DNA from: Fredericiella sp963839515
GTDB lineage: Bacteria; Chloroflexota; Anaerolineae; Caldilineales; Caldilineaceae
Assembly: GCA_963839515.1 (NCBI GenBank)
Contig: CAWIVN010000006.1
Coordinates: forward strand, 130,289 to 194,288
Direction: 5' to 3'
DNA: 64,000 nucleotides
The notes under the pieces were generated by a model, which saw only the letters and a program-made list of their open reading frames with translations, searched no databases and was not told where the DNA came from. This document shows positions 38,716 to 50,128 of the stretch, piece by piece; the first letter of the stretch is position 1; each line of letters begins with the position of its first letter. Position numbers and translations under genes: made by a program.

Positions 38716-41517
38716 ATGCCAACCCTTCTGCTGATCGACGGCCACTCGCAGGCCTATCGTGCGTTTTTTGCGATCAAAAACCCCATGTCCACTCGCGAGG
38801 GCGAACCAACCGGCGCGGTGTATGGCTTTGCGCGCAAACTGCTCAGCACGCTGCGCGACTTCAAGCCGGAGGAGGTTGCCGTCGCGTTTGATACCGGCGA
38901 TACCTGGCGCCACGGCGAGTTTCCTGCCTACAAGGCAACGCGCGATGCCATGCCGGATGAAATGCGCACTCAGATGGCGCGCATTGAGCAACTGCTGACG
39001 GCCTTTGCAATCCCCATTGTCACGTATCCCAACTTTGAAGCCGACGATATCCTGGGCACGTTGGCCCGCCAGGCGGCAGCCGAAGGTACAGAAGTGCTGG
39101 TGATGACCGGGGATCGCGACATGTTTCAGCTGGTGGGCGAACACGTCAAGATTCTCTACACTTCAGGCGGCCCCAACCCGGAAACTAAGATTTACGGCTT
39201 AGCCGAAGTAGCCGATCGCTATGGCCTTACGCCGCAGCAGTTTATCGATCTCAAGGCGCTCACCGGCGATACGTCCGACAACATCCCCGGCGTACCCGGT
39301 ATTGGCGACAAAACCGCCACGAAGTTTCTCCAGCAATATGGCTCGCTGGACGAATTGTACGCGCATCTTGATGAGATCAGCGGGCCAAAGACACGCCAGA
39401 GCCTGGTCGACGCGCGCGAGTTGGTGATGCTCAATAAGCGGCTTGTCACCATTCATACCGACCTGCCAATCGCATACGACGCCGAGGCATGCCGCTTCCA
39501 CGGTTTTTCCCCAGATGCAGTGGCAGATGTATTTAACCAGCTCGAATTTCGCAGCTTGACCAAGGAACTGCCGGCGTTGGCCGGCGAACAGCCCGCTACT
39601 GCGCCACCGTTAGCCGACACAAGCCAGCGTGGCCAGATGTCACTCTTCGGCGAAGCGGAGCGCCCAGCCCAGACGGTGGATTCCACGTACGGCTGCATAC
39701 AAGATGCCGCGGCACTGGAGGCGATGCTGGCGTCGCTCGCCAGTGCGCACATTCTCTCTTTTGACGTCGAGACCACCAGCACCGATGCCATGCAGGCGCA
39801 ACTGGTCGGACTCGGCCTGGCATGGGATAAGGGCCAGGCCGCCTATGTACCCCTGGCGCATGCCGATACTAAACCGCTGGAGTGGAGCGATGTGCGCCAG
39901 CGCCTGCACGCAGCCTTCGCCGACCCCAACGTCGCCAAGGTTGCGCACAACGCCAAGTACGACCTGACCGTACTGCGGCGCTACGGGCTGGATGCGACCG
40001 GTACGCTTGACGACACGCTGATCATGGCCTGGCTGCTGGACTCGGCCAGCCGCTCGCTCGGACTCAAAGCCCTGGCGGCGGACTTGCTGGGCTGGCAAAT
40101 GACGGAACTGACCGAGTTGATCGGCGCAGGGCGTAAACAGATTACGATGGAACAGGTGCCGGCTGCGCTTGCGGGGGCCTATTGCGGTGCGGACGTGGAC
40201 GCCACCATTCACCTCTATGACGCGCTGATTCCGCGCCTCCAGGCCGCAGACCTGTGGAAACTCTATACCGAAATCGAGCGCCCGCTGATTCCCGTGCTCA
40301 CCGACATGGAAATGGCCGGCGTACTGCTGGACCTCGTCTTTCTCAAGGAAATGTCGAGCAGGCTGGGCAAACGGGTGATGGAGCTTGAGACGGAGCTTCA
40401 CCAGGTGATTGGCCACGCCTTTAACATCCGCAGCACGCAGCAGTTGAGCCAGGTGCTGTTTGAAGAACTTAAGTTCCCGACGCGGGGGCTCAAGAAAACA
40501 GCCTCCGGCCACTTTTCGACCGCCGCCGACGTGCTCGATGGCCTGGCCATGCTGGGCGGAGAATTGAGCAGCGAGCAGCGCCGAGCCATCGACCTGATCC
40601 TGGAACATCGCCAGTTGGAAAAGCTGCGCGGCACCTATGTTGATGCGCTGCCGGCCCTGGTCAACCCGCAGACTGGCCGTGTTCACACGAGCTTCAGCCA
40701 GACCGGCTCCGTTACAGGCCGTCTCAGCAGCAGCAACCCCAACCTGCAGAATATCCCGATCCGCACTGAGATCGGGCGCGAAATCCGCGGCGCCATCATT
40801 GCGCAACCAGGCTGGCAGCTCATCTCAGCAGACTACAGCCAGGTGGAGCTGCGCATCCTGGCCGATGTAGCCAACGAGGAGCTGCTGATCGAAGCCTTTT
40901 TGGCCGACCAGGATATTCATGCCGTGACCGGCGCACGCCTGTTTAACGTGCCGCTCGAAGAGGTGACGAAAAGCCAGCGCGGCCTGGGCAAGACAATCAA
41001 CTTTGCCACCATCTATGGCGTCAGCGCTTTTGGTCTCAGCAGCCGCACCGAACTGACGCCCGAACAGGCGCGCCAGTTCTTGGAGCAGTACTTCCGCACC
41101 TATCCACGTATCCGCGAGTATATCGAAGTAACGCTAAACGAAGCGCGCGAACGCGGCTACGTAGAGACGCTGCTGGGACGCAAGCGCTTCTTCCCGGAGT
41201 TGAAAAACCCAAGCTTGCCGTACAACCAACGCCAGGCCGCCGAACGCCAGGCGATCAACGCCCCCATCCAAGGAACGGCCGCCGACATCATGAAGATCGC
41301 CATGATCCGCCTGCATCGCCAACTGCGTGAGGGTGGCTACCAAGCGCGCATGCTGCTCCAGGTGCATGACGAACTTGTGCTTGAATGTCCGGACCAAGAA
41401 GTCGATGCTGTTGTAGCCCTCGCGCGCGAAAATATGCAGTCGGCCTATGCCTTGCGCGTGCCGCTCAAGGTGGATGTCGAGGTTGGGCCAAACTGGCGCG
41501 ACCTGACCTCTGCCTAA
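38716..41517 (+). CDS. polA: DNA polymerase I
   Basis: 933 residues with all three domains. The N-terminal 5' nuclease (1-290) includes FEADDILGTLA and LTGDTSDNIPGVPGIGDKTA. The 3'-5' exonuclease (about 325-510) keeps its catalytic acids: FDVET, HNAKYDLT, and YCGADVD, so proofreading looks intact. The polymerase domain has DYSQVELRILA, the O-helix region KSQRGLGKTINFATIYGVSAFG, and QVHDELVLE. It fills gaps in repair and removes Okazaki primers. The start ATG 38716 has no strong ribosome-binding site. argS follows 31 nt later. Confidence 0.97.
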   Translation: MPTLLLIDGHSQAYRAFFAIKNPMSTREGEPTGAVYGFARKLLSTLRDFKPEEVAVAFDTGDTWRHGEFPAYKATRDAMPDEMRTQMARIEQLLTAFAIPIVTYPNFEADDILGTLARQAAAEGTEVLVMTGDRDMFQLVGEHVKILYTSGGPNPETKIYGLAEVADRYGLTPQQFIDLKALTGDTSDNIPGVPGIGDKTATKFLQQYGSLDELYAHLDEISGPKTRQSLVDARELVMLNKRLVTIHTDLPIAYDAEACRFHGFSPDAVADVFNQLEFRSLTKELPALAGEQPATAPPLADTSQRGQMSLFGEAERPAQTVDSTYGCIQDAAALEAMLASLASAHILSFDVETTSTDAMQAQLVGLGLAWDKGQAAYVPLAHADTKPLEWSDVRQRLHAAFADPNVAKVAHNAKYDLTVLRRYGLDATGTLDDTLIMAWLLDSASRSLGLKALAADLLGWQMTELTELIGAGRKQITMEQVPAALAGAYCGADVDATIHLYDALIPRLQAADLWKLYTEIERPLIPVLTDMEMAGVLLDLVFLKEMSSRLGKRVMELETELHQVIGHAFNIRSTQQLSQVLFEELKFPTRGLKKTASGHFSTAADVLDGLAMLGGELSSEQRRAIDLILEHRQLEKLRGTYVDALPALVNPQTGRVHTSFSQTGSVTGRLSSSNPNLQNIPIRTEIGREIRGAIIAQPGWQLISADYSQVELRILADVANEELLIEAFLADQDIHAVTGARLFNVPLEEVTKSQRGLGKTINFATIYGVSAFGLSSRTELTPEQARQFLEQYFRTYPRIREYIEVTLNEARERGYVETLLGRKRFFPELKNPSLPYNQRQAAERQAINAPIQGTAADIMKIAMIRLHRQLREGGYQARMLLQVHDELVLECPDQEVDAVVALARENMQSAYALRVPLKVDVEVGPNWRDLTSA

Positions 41518-41548
41518 ACCCAACCATTTCCATTGGAAAGACCGGCTC

Positions 41549-43261
41549 ATGGTACGTGACAACATAAAGCAAACGATCGCGAACGCACTGCTGGCCGCCC
41601 AGGACGCCAGACGTCTACCCGCGTTTGAACTACCGGGCATCGAAATTGCCCGCCCAAAGCAGGCGGATCACGGCGACTACAGTTCGAACGTCGCCATGGT
41701 CGTGGCGGCGGCTATCCGCAAGTCGATAGAAACGGGCGGGGCCGCGGTGCAGCCACGTGAGATTGCGCAGGCCATTGCCGACTTCATTGCTCCTGGCGGA
41801 CCGGTGGGTGCGGTCGAGGTGGCCGGTCCCGGCTTTATCAACATCCGCTTGGCCACTGCCTGGCTGCAGCAACAGGCTGCAGCGATTGTGCAAGCCGGGG
41901 ATGCGTTCGGCAACCTCGAGCGCGGCTGCGGACAGCGCTGGCAGGTAGAGTTTGTCAGTGCCAACCCTACAGGCCCGGTCCACTACGGCGGCGCACGCAA
42001 CGCAGTGTTGGGCGATGCCATGGCCAACGTGCTGCAGGCGGCCGGCTATGAAGTGCAGCGCGAGTTTTATGTTAACGACGCCGGCACACAGTTCGAGCTT
42101 TTTGCCGCCACGCTTTATGCGCGCTACATGCAGCTGCAGGGCCGCGACGAGCCGTTGCCTGCCGAGGGCTACCTTGGCGACTACATGATTGCCTACGCGC
42201 AACAAATTCTTGACAGCAGAGGCGAACGCTTTGCGGCCATGGATCGCAAGAGCGCCATTGAGGCGCTCAAGCCGATCGGCGAGGAGATCGTGCTCACCGC
42301 TCTGCGCGAAGAGTTGGGCAAGCTCGGCGTACACTTTGACCGCTGGTTCCGAGAGCAGAGCCTTTACGACGATGGCCTGGTGGATCTGGTGCTGCAGCGG
42401 CTGCGTGAACAGGGTGACCTGGCCGAACGGGACGGCGCCGTCTGGTTCCTGGCCAGCAACTATCGCGCCAAGGACAAGGACGAAGTGCTCATCCGCTCGT
42501 CGGGTGCACCTACCTACTTCGCCAGCGATATTGCTTACCACTATGAGAAATTCGTGCGCCGACAATTCGATCATGTAATGAATGTATGGTCAGTGGATCA
42601 CCAAGGCCATGTGCCACGGATGGCGGCAGTCATGCAGGCGCTTGGTCTCGAACCTGCACGGCTCACAATCCTGCTATATAGCCTGGTCAAGCTGATCCGC
42701 GCGGGCCAGGAGGTCAAGCTCTCGAAACGCAAGGGCGCCATCCTCAGCATCGCCGAAGTGGTGGACGAAGTTGGCCCCGATGCCGTACGCTTCAACCTGC
42801 TCACGCGCGGACCGGAAAGCACGATTGAGTTTGATCTCGATCTCGCCAAGGCCCAGAACGACGAAAATCCGGTATTTTATGTCCAGTACGGTCACGCCCG
42901 CATCTGCTCGATCATTGCCAAGGCCAAAGAAATGGGTCTGGGCTTTGACGAAAGCGCCGGGGCTGGGACCCAGGTAGACGTAGCGCTGCTGTCGCATCCG
43001 GCCGAGCTAGCCCTGATCCGCAAGCTGCTCGAATTGGAGGAGCAGATCGAGTTAGCGGTGGAAAAGCTGTCGCCGCACAACTTGACCCATTACGCGCTCG
43101 AGCTTGGGCGCATCTTCAGCGCATTCTATCGTGACTGTCGTGTAGTCGATCCACAAAACGAGCCGCTCAGCGCTGCGCGGCTCGTCCTCTGCCGCGCCAC
43201 TCTGGTCGGGCTCAAGAAAACGCTGGCGCTGATTGGCGTCAGCGCACCTGAATCGATGTAG
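41549..43261 (+). CDS. argS: Arginyl-tRNA synthetase
   Basis: 570 residues, class I. The HIGH motif reads HYGG in NPTGPVHYGGARNAVLGD, a variant known in ArgRS, and KLSKRKG serves as KMSKS. The N-terminal tRNA D-loop-binding domain and the C-terminal DALR anticodon domain (from about 450, including HNLTHYALELGRIFSAFYRDCRV) are complete. It charges tRNA-Arg in the cytosol. GGAAAG lies upstream of ATG 41549. serA follows 31 nt later. Confidence 0.96.
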   Translation: MVRDNIKQTIANALLAAQDARRLPAFELPGIEIARPKQADHGDYSSNVAMVVAAAIRKSIETGGAAVQPREIAQAIADFIAPGGPVGAVEVAGPGFINIRLATAWLQQQAAAIVQAGDAFGNLERGCGQRWQVEFVSANPTGPVHYGGARNAVLGDAMANVLQAAGYEVQREFYVNDAGTQFELFAATLYARYMQLQGRDEPLPAEGYLGDYMIAYAQQILDSRGERFAAMDRKSAIEALKPIGEEIVLTALREELGKLGVHFDRWFREQSLYDDGLVDLVLQRLREQGDLAERDGAVWFLASNYRAKDKDEVLIRSSGAPTYFASDIAYHYEKFVRRQFDHVMNVWSVDHQGHVPRMAAVMQALGLEPARLTILLYSLVKLIRAGQEVKLSKRKGAILSIAEVVDEVGPDAVRFNLLTRGPESTIEFDLDLAKAQNDENPVFYVQYGHARICSIIAKAKEMGLGFDESAGAGTQVDVALLSHPAELALIRKLLELEEQIELAVEKLSPHNLTHYALELGRIFSAFYRDCRVVDPQNEPLSAARLVLCRATLVGLKKTLALIGVSAPESM

Positions 43262-43292
43262 TTGAAACTCACGAGGAACAAGCAGAGCCGGT

Positions 43293-44888
<1,596 letters not shown>

Positions 44889-44918
44889 GCGGGAATGCAA
44901 ACAATACCCTCTGGGAAC

Positions 44919-44947
44919 GTGACGTACAGGGGGAGATACGGTATAAT
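44919..44947 (+). promoter_or_regulatory. Promoter of the SH3b lipoprotein gene, near-leaderless
   Basis: GTGACG (44919-44924), 17-nt spacer, TATAAT (44942-44947). The -10 box ends 9 nt before ATG 44957, so the mRNA has almost no leader, and no ribosome-binding site is visible. Confidence 0.6.
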
Positions 44948-44956
44948 GCCCGCGCT

Positions 44957-45754
44957 ATGCAGACTGAGCAGACTCGTTATTCCAAGCGAAGTAGACTCAG
45001 CCGGAAGTGGCAGTTGCGTGCACTCTTGGCAGCGTCGCTGATCTGGCTAGGCCCCACGTTAGCATGCGGCAGTTTTGCGCCCAGACCGACGCCCACGCCG
45101 ACGCCGCCTCCGGTCGAAACAGCCGTAGTCGAAAGCGCAACCGCCACGCCTATCATTCCCCTTAGCAGCACCCCACTGCCCCCAGTTGCCGAGACGCCAA
45201 CCGAGGCGCCGACGGCAACCTTTACCGTGACTACGGTGCCCGGCACCGCCCTTGCGGTAGGCCAGCCGGCGCGCGTCGTCGCTCCGGATGGTCTTAATAT
45301 GCGTGACCAGGCGAGTTCGAGCGGTCAATTGTTGCTGCTGCTGCCCTCAAACCAGCGTGTGACAGTCGTCGAGGGCCCCACCGAAGCGGAAGGTTTCCGC
45401 TGGTGGAAGGTGGACGACGGCGGCGGCAATGTCGGCTGGGTAGCGGAAAGTGACGGCGAAACTGAGTGGCTGAGCCCCCGAATGGGTGAAGCGCAACCTG
45501 TAGATCGATCGCCGCGTGTCGGCGACCGGGTCCAGGTCACGATGTCCACCGGCGACCTGTCCGTGCGCGTGACACCCGGCACCGAGGCCGAGTTGGTCAC
45601 ACGCGTGGCAGAGGGTCAGCAGTTCACGGTAATGGGAGGGCCGCAGGAAGCCAGCGGCTACACCTGGTATCAAATTCGCTCCGACGACGGCTCGGTCGAG
45701 GGCTGGGCCGCCGACGGTGACGGCACTGACCGCTGGTTAAGCCCGCTGGAGTAA
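44957..45754 (+). CDS. Lipoprotein with two SH3b domains
   Basis: 265 residues from ATG 44957. A basic start and hydrophobic helix end at the lipobox-like GPTLAC (Cys near 37). A Thr/Pro-rich spacer leads to two bacterial SH3 domains: residues about 110-165 (LNMRDQASSSGQLLLLLPSNQRVTVVEG) and about 190-265 (LSVRVTPGTEAELVTRVAEGQQFTVMGG). SH3b domains often bind cell-wall peptides. It is likely a surface protein; there is no enzyme domain. Confidence 0.82.
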   Translation: MQTEQTRYSKRSRLSRKWQLRALLAASLIWLGPTLACGSFAPRPTPTPTPPPVETAVVESATATPIIPLSSTPLPPVAETPTEAPTATFTVTTVPGTALAVGQPARVVAPDGLNMRDQASSSGQLLLLLPSNQRVTVVEGPTEAEGFRWWKVDDGGGNVGWVAESDGETEWLSPRMGEAQPVDRSPRVGDRVQVTMSTGDLSVRVTPGTEAELVTRVAEGQQFTVMGGPQEASGYTWYQIRSDDGSVEGWAADGDGTDRWLSPLE

Positions 45755-45776
45755 GCCCCTCACTCGTGGCACGAAA

Positions 45777-45847
45777 TCCGCACGCGGCGTGCGGACGGAC
45801 GATATCGCTGCGGACTGGACGATATCCCTGCGAGTTGGACGAAATGG
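45777..45847 (+). repeat. Hairpin followed by short 20-bp-period direct repeats
   Basis: TCCGCACG-CGG-CGTGCGGA (45777-45795) is a perfect 8-bp hairpin. Just after it, GGACGATATCGCTGC (45797), GGACGATATCCCTGC (45817) and GGACGAAATGG (45837) recur at exactly 20-bp spacing, about two helical turns. The 348-nt gap between the SH3b and LysM genes holds these repeats and the terminator at 45879, and otherwise no gene. Confidence 0.6.
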
Positions 45848-45878
45848 TTGCCGGCCGAGACGGCACAATTATGAATAG

Positions 45879-45912
45879 AAAAGGGCGACGTGCCGCACCA
45901 CGTCGCCCTTTT
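45879..45912. terminator. Strong bidirectional intrinsic terminator
   Basis: AAAAGGGCGACGTG (45879-45892) pairs perfectly with CACGTCGCCCTTTT (45899-45912) around CCGCAC. A-tract and T-tract flank the GC stem, so it works in both directions, between the forward SH3b gene and the reverse LysM gene. A further stem, GCAGGCTG/CAGCCTGC, lies at 46034-46064. Confidence 0.85.
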
Positions 45913-46102
45913 GTTCTGGGTTGTAGAAAAGGTCATGATTGCGAAAGACGGTAGTGCTGCAACTTGAAGGCGTCTTGCGAACGCATCCAATTAAGCGCTC
46001 AGTGAAACCCGTTCTACCGTTCCCAGAATGCAGGCAGGCTGCGGAGCCGGAATCCACAGCCTGCACTGCCATCGAAGGAGTCTATCTAATCAACCCGTAC
46101 CG

Positions 46103-48457
46103 TCACGGTATGACTAGCTGTTGCCCAACATAGATAATGTTGGGGTTCTGGATGCCGTTGGCCTGCAATACTTGGCCAACAGCCACACCGTAGCCAGCGG
46201 CGATCTGGCTCAGATTATCGCCAGGCCGAACGGTGTAGGTTTCACCCGACGGTAGCGCCGCCGGTGTGTCGCCGTAGCCCGCCGAGTAATCAGCACCGTC
46301 ATAGCCGGTGTCTGAGTAGCCGCTAGCAGCGTAGTCGCCTGGGGGGTAGTCGCCTGCGGGGTAGTCGCCTGCGGGGTAGTCGGCGTATATCTCGTTGCCG
46401 TCCCCAGTGGCTGCCGCATAGCCTGCGCCCATCTCGCCTGCGCCCATCTCGCCTGTCGGTGCTGTACTTGCCATCGGATAGTCGACAACCTGGGCGTCAT
46501 AGCCGGCGTCATACCCACCGGCAGCATACCCACCCGCCGCATCGCCCACCGCTGCATAGCTCTCTACGTATGGTTCCGCCGGAGCAGCGCCCAGCCCGTA
46601 ACCTGCGGAGCCGCAGTTCGGGTTGGTGAGCACCTGGCCGACATAGATGAAGTCAGGATTGGCGATGCCGTTGGCAGCAATCAGGTCATACTGGCTCACG
46701 CCCATCGACTGCGCTACCCAGGCGAGGGTGTCGCCCGGCGCCACCGTGTATGAGCAAGTTGCCTGACCGCCATCGTAGCCATAACCTGGGTCGACCGGAT
46801 AGCCGGGGTCAACGGGGTGGACAGGCTCGACCCAGTAACCGGGATCCACTGAGTAGCCGGGGTCGACCGGTTGACTCGAATATACGCCCGGCAGGGTCAC
46901 CGGGCCGCCTGTGCCATATAGCTGGCAGGCCCGCAGGCTTACGCTGTCGATGTTAAAGTCCATCTCGACGTTGGTGATAGCCCACTTCTTCCAGCCTCGA
47001 ATGAACAGCGTCAGGTCGCTGGAGCTGGCCGTGAACTTCATCGTGTACTCGGTCATTGCACCAGGGTCGGTGCGCACGCCGATGGGTCCCAGGTTCATTT
47101 CGGTCCAGTTGCCTACTTTGCCCCAGTCAGACTGGTAGCCGGGCAGGTAGCCTACCTGGGCAGCAAAGCGATAGGGATCGTCCTCGTTGCCGGCGCCACG
47201 CAGCAAGCCCTTCATGCGGAACTCGTACTGCACACCCGGGTACAGACCCGTGATGTACTGGTAGATGCCCGCATAGCGATCCTTGTCGGCAGGGTAGACG
47301 CCCTTAGTGTTGATCTCGATCAGCTGGCTGTGCTTACCGTCGGCCACAACACGTGGCCATTGGTCGTCATAGAACCCGTAGTTGGCGGCTCCACCGTTGG
47401 TGAAATACCCCCAGCTGTTGCCCACATGGCCCACGGCCACCGGATTGAAGCCCGACTCGAAGTTGCCGTTATAAACATAGTCCGGCCCGGCACAAACGCC
47501 CGCAGGTGGCAACGGCTGCGAAACGCATGGGTCTGCGCAACCAGGCGCAACCGGATAGATGGGCGGGACAGGCAGCACGACCGGCGGCTGCGGCTGCGGT
47601 TCAGGAGCGCACGGGCTGATACAACCTGGCTCGACCGGATAGAGGGGCGGCACGGGCTGCTGATAGAACGGGCTGGGCCCCAGGAGCGAAATCGAATCCA
47701 GGTTGATGTCGATTTCCTCGTTGCCGACGCCCCACTTTTTCCAAGCCCGAACATACAGTGTCACATAGTCCGATTCAGCCGTGACGTTCGTGCCAAAGCT
47801 GAGGAAGGGTCCCGGATTAGTGCGTTCGTAGTAGGTGTCCCAACCCACATCCTTCCAATTGCTCACGCTCTGCCAGTTGGCGCTGGGTCCATAGGTCCAG
47901 CCTACCTGTACACGGTAGCGCCAGGGATCGCCCTCCAGATCGGTGGTGCGAATCATGCCGCTCAGATTGAGCAGATACTGTCCGCCGTACAGTACAGGGA
48001 CAGTCTGATAAATGCCGGCGTAACGGTCCGCATCGCCGAGCATCATGCCCTTGGTGTTGATCTCGATCAACTGGCTGTGCTTGCCGGCCGCAACGGTGCG
48101 TTCCCACTGGTCGTCATAGAACCCGTAGTTGGCAGCGCCGCCGTTCGTGAAGCACTGCCAGCCACCGCCGACCATGCCGCAACCCGACTGGCTGCCGAAG
48201 CCCTGCTCAAACCCGCCGTTAGCGAGTACGTCTACGCTGGAAGCAGTGGTCGTTGCAGGCCAGACGGCCACACTTACCATGCTCGTCAATAAACCGACCA
48301 TGGCCAACACGCTCCAAACACGCGTGCTTGCGCCACGACCTGATAAGCGATCAAAATGGAGATACCCACGCCACTTGCCTGGGCTGCTCCCGCTCAGCAC
48401 CTCTGTCCACCGGCTGGACTGTAGGTGGCTGAGACAACTGCGTAACAAGTGTCTCAT
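46103..48457 (-). CDS. Secreted LysM protein with two carbohydrate-binding-like modules
   Basis: 784 residues from ATG 48457, just after AGGAGGA. A long Tat-less signal/anchor region (1-75) is followed by two homologous jelly-roll-like modules, each beginning NGGFE or NGNFE and containing FTNGGAANYGFYDDQW and KHSQLIEINTKG. Two LysM domains follow: YTVAPGDTLAWVAQSMGVSQYDLIAANGI and, at the very end, YTVRPGDNLSQIAAGYGVAVGQVLQANGI. Between them lie low-complexity repeats of xDPGY and (A/P)GDYP. It probably binds peptidoglycan and a glycan at the surface. No catalytic domain is seen. Confidence 0.82.
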   Translation of the reverse strand: MRHLLRSCLSHLQSSRWTEVLSGSSPGKWRGYLHFDRLSGRGASTRVWSVLAMVGLLTSMVSVAVWPATTTASSVDVLANGGFEQGFGSQSGCGMVGGGWQCFTNGGAANYGFYDDQWERTVAAGKHSQLIEINTKGMMLGDADRYAGIYQTVPVLYGGQYLLNLSGMIRTTDLEGDPWRYRVQVGWTYGPSANWQSVSNWKDVGWDTYYERTNPGPFLSFGTNVTAESDYVTLYVRAWKKWGVGNEEIDINLDSISLLGPSPFYQQPVPPLYPVEPGCISPCAPEPQPQPPVVLPVPPIYPVAPGCADPCVSQPLPPAGVCAGPDYVYNGNFESGFNPVAVGHVGNSWGYFTNGGAANYGFYDDQWPRVVADGKHSQLIEINTKGVYPADKDRYAGIYQYITGLYPGVQYEFRMKGLLRGAGNEDDPYRFAAQVGYLPGYQSDWGKVGNWTEMNLGPIGVRTDPGAMTEYTMKFTASSSDLTLFIRGWKKWAITNVEMDFNIDSVSLRACQLYGTGGPVTLPGVYSSQPVDPGYSVDPGYWVEPVHPVDPGYPVDPGYGYDGGQATCSYTVAPGDTLAWVAQSMGVSQYDLIAANGIANPDFIYVGQVLTNPNCGSAGYGLGAAPAEPYVESYAAVGDAAGGYAAGGYDAGYDAQVVDYPMASTAPTGEMGAGEMGAGYAAATGDGNEIYADYPAGDYPAGDYPPGDYAASGYSDTGYDGADYSAGYGDTPAALPSGETYTVRPGDNLSQIAAGYGVAVGQVLQANGIQNPNIIYVGQQLVIP

Positions 48458-48630
48458 ATATCCTCCTGAAACGATGGCACACTCTTTGCAATGCTTCTGC
48501 CGTTGGACGGTAATCAACGTGTGGTGCAGAATGCTGCTTGCCGTCGAGCATAGCATCTCATTTTATCGTGCGCAATAGGCTGTTTTCGCAACAAAAGTTT
48601 TTTATCGCTGACTATCCGAAGGTAGTGAAA

Positions 48631-48639
48631 TGATATATT
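48631..48639 (+). promoter_or_regulatory. Extended -10 promoter of the nucleotidyltransferase gene
   Basis: TGATATATT gives TG-N-TATATT, an extended -10 box. Transcription should begin near 48646, with a short leader carrying CGGAG 6 nt before ATG 48662. Confidence 0.5.
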
Positions 48640-48661
48640 TCAGGCTTAAGCGGAGTTTAGA

Positions 48662-49498
48662 ATGGTTATGCGAAATACTTACAGGAGGAGTTTGGACAGC
48701 TCTGATCAAGAATGGCAAGCAGAAGTGGCTGCACCAGAGGAAATTGCCCGGCAACTCGAGTACATTTCTCTTTCTCTATGCGAAATAGAGAAAGAGAACC
48801 TGGTTGGCATCTATTTACATGGGTCGCTCGCCATGGGCTGCTTTCATCCACAACACAGCGACCTGGATCTGCTGGTGCTGGTCGAGCAGGCACCGGCGCC
48901 CGCAGGCCGCCGCGCCTGGGCGCAACAAATGCTGCAGTTGTCCGGCGCTCCGGCTCCAATCGAACTCTCCCTTCTCCACCGCAGCCAATACGTGCCCTGG
49001 CGCCACCCCACGCCGTTTAGCCTTCATTTCTCTGAAGGCTGGCGCGCTGCCATCAGCCAGGCACTGGACGACGGTGCGTGGCCGAATTGGAACGATACGC
49101 TTGACCCTGACCTGGCCGGCCACTTCACCATCACCCGACGCCGCGGCGTACGTCTCGCTGGTGCACCGATCGCGAGCGCAATGCCCGAGGTTCCGTGGGC
49201 TGACTACCTGGATTCAATTCTGCGCGACTATACCTGGGCATGCGAGCGCGCCGACGACAATCCCGTGTACCTGGTGCTCAATACCTGCCGCATCTGGGCC
49301 GCCGTAGCTGACCAGCTTGTTCTCTCCAAGGAGGAGGGAGCCGCTTGGGCACTTCCACGTCTTCCCGCAGACCTCGCGTCCATTGTCACAGCTGCTGCAG
49401 CGCTTTATAGCGGTAGACAAGCGGGACGGGCGGCAGGAAAGATTGCCGGCAGCGAAGCGCTCAAGGTGGCCCGTTGGGTTGCACCCTATCTTGCGTAA
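48662..49498 (+). CDS. Aminoglycoside-adenylyltransferase-like nucleotidyltransferase (DUF4111 type)
   Basis: 278 residues. The nucleotidyltransferase core is clear: YLHGSLAMGCFHPQHSDLDLLV has the GS motif and the DxD metal pair. The C-terminal half (about 175-275), with NPVYLVLNTCRIWA, matches the all-helical domain of ANT(3'')-like proteins such as AadA. Chromosomal relatives are common and mostly uncharacterised, so drug resistance should not be assumed. The N-terminal 45 residues are more divergent. ATG 48662 has CGGAG 6 nt upstream; MVM starts are close together. Confidence 0.75.
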   Translation: MVMRNTYRRSLDSSDQEWQAEVAAPEEIARQLEYISLSLCEIEKENLVGIYLHGSLAMGCFHPQHSDLDLLVLVEQAPAPAGRRAWAQQMLQLSGAPAPIELSLLHRSQYVPWRHPTPFSLHFSEGWRAAISQALDDGAWPNWNDTLDPDLAGHFTITRRRGVRLAGAPIASAMPEVPWADYLDSILRDYTWACERADDNPVYLVLNTCRIWAAVADQLVLSKEEGAAWALPRLPADLASIVTAAAALYSGRQAGRAAGKIAGSEALKVARWVAPYLA

Positions 49499-49561
49499 TG
49501 AATCTTCCACTGCACTGGCTTGTGCGCGTGCGTGTCGTTCATGGCGGACGAGCCGCCCCAA

Positions 49562-49743
<182 letters not shown>

Positions 49744-49968
49744 ATTTCCATTATAGGAAACGAAGTTGTGGCTCGGTTCTCCAGTGGTCGGCATCCAGCC
49801 ACCTTGCTGCCATACTCGTTGCGCGCAGGTCGCAACTTTCGGGAGCCCCGCGTGTTATTACCATGCGATACCATGCGGATACGGACGAGCGAGGCAGAAA
49901 AATGGAGCGCCACCGCTGGACAACTGCCGATTCCGTTCTGTAGGTGTTGCGCCATTGTGGTTATTTGT

Positions 49969-49998
49969 TTGACAGCAGACCAAACGCTAGACTACAAT
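49969..49998 (+). promoter_or_regulatory. Promoter of acpP
   Basis: TTGACA (49969-49974), 18-nt spacer, TACAAT (49993-49998). This near-consensus promoter would start a leader of about 125 nt before ATG 50129. The 630-nt gap from 49499 to 50128 holds this promoter and the candidate small RNA; I see no protein gene in it. Confidence 0.8.
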
Positions 49999-50128
49999 GG
50001 CCGATATTTACAGCGGAGCCAAGCGCAAGAAAGCAGGCTGTTGATCGGGCACGGCGAGAACGCCGACCGCGCTGCCGCAGCGCCGCATCAAAAGATTGAA
50101 ATTATCAAGTAGAGGAGACAATGCCGTT

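Noticed and set aside
46335..46382. Short 15-bp tandem repeats that could suggest a CRISPR array
   Set aside because: They are in frame inside the LysM protein, encode GDYP-type repeats and have no unique spacers.
48662..49498. Antibiotic resistance gene (aadA)
   Set aside because: Only the fold and core motifs match; there is no mobile context, and chromosomal DUF4111-type relatives are usually not resistance genes.
49997..50044. Mini-frame MADIYSGAKRKKAGC upstream of acpP
   Set aside because: Its ATG overlaps the -10 box of the acpP promoter, so it lies before the transcription start.
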